NCBI GenBank assembly: GCA_947504795.1
Contig: CANNJG010000002.1
Coordinates: 1-33,335, forward strand
Source of the DNA: Legionellaceae bacterium
GTDB lineage: Bacteria; Pseudomonadota; Gammaproteobacteria; Legionellales; Legionellaceae
DNA length: 33,335 bases
Direction: 5' to 3'
Below, piece after piece: positions 32,371 to 33,335 of this stretch. The translations under genes were made by a program, and so were the position numbers. The notes below the pieces were generated by a model that searched no databases, was not told the DNA's origin, and was given only the letters and a program-made list of their open reading frames with translations. Each line of letters starts with the position of its first letter. The stretch's first letter is position 1.

Positions 32371-32892
32371 TCAAAATAAAGTGGCTAATTCGTCTTCAAA
32401 TCCAAAATACCTTAAATCTTGAATTCGAAAAGGATATAAAATGCCGTCTAAATGATCACATTCGTGTTGAACTACGCGCGCATGAAAACCATCCGCCACG
32501 CGCGTCAACAACTGTCCTTGCTCATCTAATCCTGAGTATTCAATTTGGGTATACCGAGGCACCAAACCACGCATACCCGGCACACTTAAACACCCTTCCC
32601 AACCTAATTCTGTCTCTTCGGTTAAGGGTCTAATGACCGGGTTAATTAATACGGTAAAAGGAATGGCACTACGGTGAGGATAACGCCTATTTTCTTCTTC
32701 TATCCCGAACATAATAATACGCACATACTGCCCAATCTGAGGCGCAGCAATTCCAGCACCGTCTTCAGCCAGCATCGTATCACGCATATCCGCTATAATG
32801 GCGGATAACATCGGATCTTGGAGATCGTCTATTGCACGCGAAGGCGATGCTAAATGCACATTACCCATTTTTACAACTTTTTTAACCGCCAT
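32371..32892 (-). CDS. def: Peptide deformylase
   Basis: This metalloenzyme removes the formyl group from the N-terminal methionine of new proteins. The protein has 173 residues. The three family motifs are GAGIAAPQIG (45-54), EGCLSVPG (99-106, metal-ligand Cys101) and QHECDHLDG (142-150, metal ligands His143 and His147 with catalytic Glu144). ATG at 32892 has AAAGGA 6 nt upstream; the frame is open 12 codons further. Here def stands apart from fmt, so it may be one of two deformylase genes in the genome (inference). Confidence 0.97.
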   Translation of the reverse strand: MAVKKVVKMGNVHLASPSRAIDDLQDPMLSAIIADMRDTMLAEDGAGIAAPQIGQYVRIIMFGIEEENRRYPHRSAIPFTVLINPVIRPLTEETELGWEGCLSVPGMRGLVPRYTQIEYSGLDEQGQLLTRVADGFHARVVQHECDHLDGILYPFRIQDLRYFGFEDELATLF

Positions 32893-32918
32893 ACAATGTC
32901 CTTTCGAAATAAGCACAC

Positions 32919-32927
32919 ATTGTACCA
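32919..32927 (-). promoter_or_regulatory. Extended -10 promoter of def-engB-trmL
   Basis: TG-G-TACAAT on the minus strand is a good extended -10 element about 26 nt before the def ATG. The -35 region at the usual distance is poor, as is common for extended -10 promoters. Confidence 0.5.
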
Positions 32928-33024
32928 TAATCCTAGAAAAAGCAGTTGAAATCTACTAAAAAGGCCCGGTTGAGATTTTATTTATCGAAACGATTCGCGT
33001 CTAGATGATCAATATTTATTCTAT

Positions 33025-33282
33025 TTATAAACATGCCGCTCCAGCAGCTGAACTTAGTATTACAGCGCCTATAGCACCACAACCAATAGTGCTGATCATC
33101 AATCCACGCACTGTTTCTGTCATGACACCCGGTATAAAATAAATTGAATTAATTGTATACAAAAATAAAAGTGTGACTACCGTCTGGAGAGCTAAGGATA
33201 AATTAATTGATAGAAAAATAGGTAATACAAGTTCTTGAAACCTATATTCCGCAGCAAATTCCCCATAATTCTCAATTAACAT
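33025..33282 (-). CDS. Unrecognised small two-helix membrane protein
   Basis: An 85-residue frame with two hydrophobic segments (about 18-50 and 60-82). The second is rich in Gly, Ala and Ser and runs to the C-terminus (GAACL). The first 17 residues are acidic. There is no ribosome-binding site before the ATG, a stop codon lies two codons upstream, and TATAAA sits immediately ahead with TTGGAG 17 nt further up. This would put the transcript start inside the gene, so the call is uncertain. It may be part of a lineage-specific gene cluster continuing to the right. Confidence 0.45.
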   Translation of the reverse strand: MLIENYGEFAAEYRFQELVLPIFLSINLSLALQTVVTLLFLYTINSIYFIPGVMTETVRGLMISTIGCGAIGAVILSSAAGAACL

Positions 33283-33335
33283 GATTTATATTAAATCAAT
33301 CTGTCCGCTCCAAGAAAAAGATCTAACGAAATTAA

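Overview
The window looks like a chromosomal segment of a gammaproteobacterium, most likely a member of or relative of the order Legionellales (Coxiella/Legionella-like). This rests on core gene order and protein style and is inference, not a database result. The order yhbY / rlmE-ftsH-folP-glmM-tpiA-secG-tRNA-Leu(GAG) is the classic gammaproteobacterial arrangement. Base composition is moderately AT-rich, and intergenic DNA carries relics of small palindromic repeats.

Layout. 1-388 is non-coding, with degraded palindromic repeats and a 12-nt-period direct repeat just beyond tRNA-Pro(GGG), which resembles an integrase attachment scar. 524-14976 (minus strand) is a complete 14-gene complex I operon, nuoA to nuoN, with separate nuoC and nuoD. 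14977-15444 is its leader region, holding a miniature inverted-repeat element. 15445-21506 (minus) holds tRNA-Leu(GAG), secG, tpiA, glmM, folP, ftsH and rlmE: protein export, glycolysis, cell-wall precursor, folate, membrane proteolysis and 23S rRNA methylation. A strongly foldable intergenic stretch separates rlmE from the divergent yhbY.

22104-23555 encodes a lineage-specific multi-pass membrane protein. It converges on an overlapping pgsA-hda pair and a proQ/FinO-type RNA chaperone gene (all minus). Divergent from proQ is a plus-strand unit: a small signal-peptide protein with an apparent non-ATG start, then dapB (lysine/diaminopimelate synthesis), mmsA and mmsB (distal valine catabolism), all tightly spaced. 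29096-30288 holds two unrecognised small membrane proteins transcribed towards each other. 30538-32892 (minus) holds an outer-membrane beta-barrel protein, trmL, engB and def. A final unrecognised two-helix protein lies near the right edge.

Most of the window is housekeeping. I see no defence island, CRISPR array, toxin-antitoxin pair, biosynthetic cluster or intact mobile element. The places most worth a second look are the hidden small gene ahead of dapB, the joined dapB-mmsA-mmsB unit, the folded rlmE/yhbY intergenic region, the unrecognised membrane proteins (candidate host-interaction factors if this is an intracellular bacterium), and the tRNA-Pro junction.
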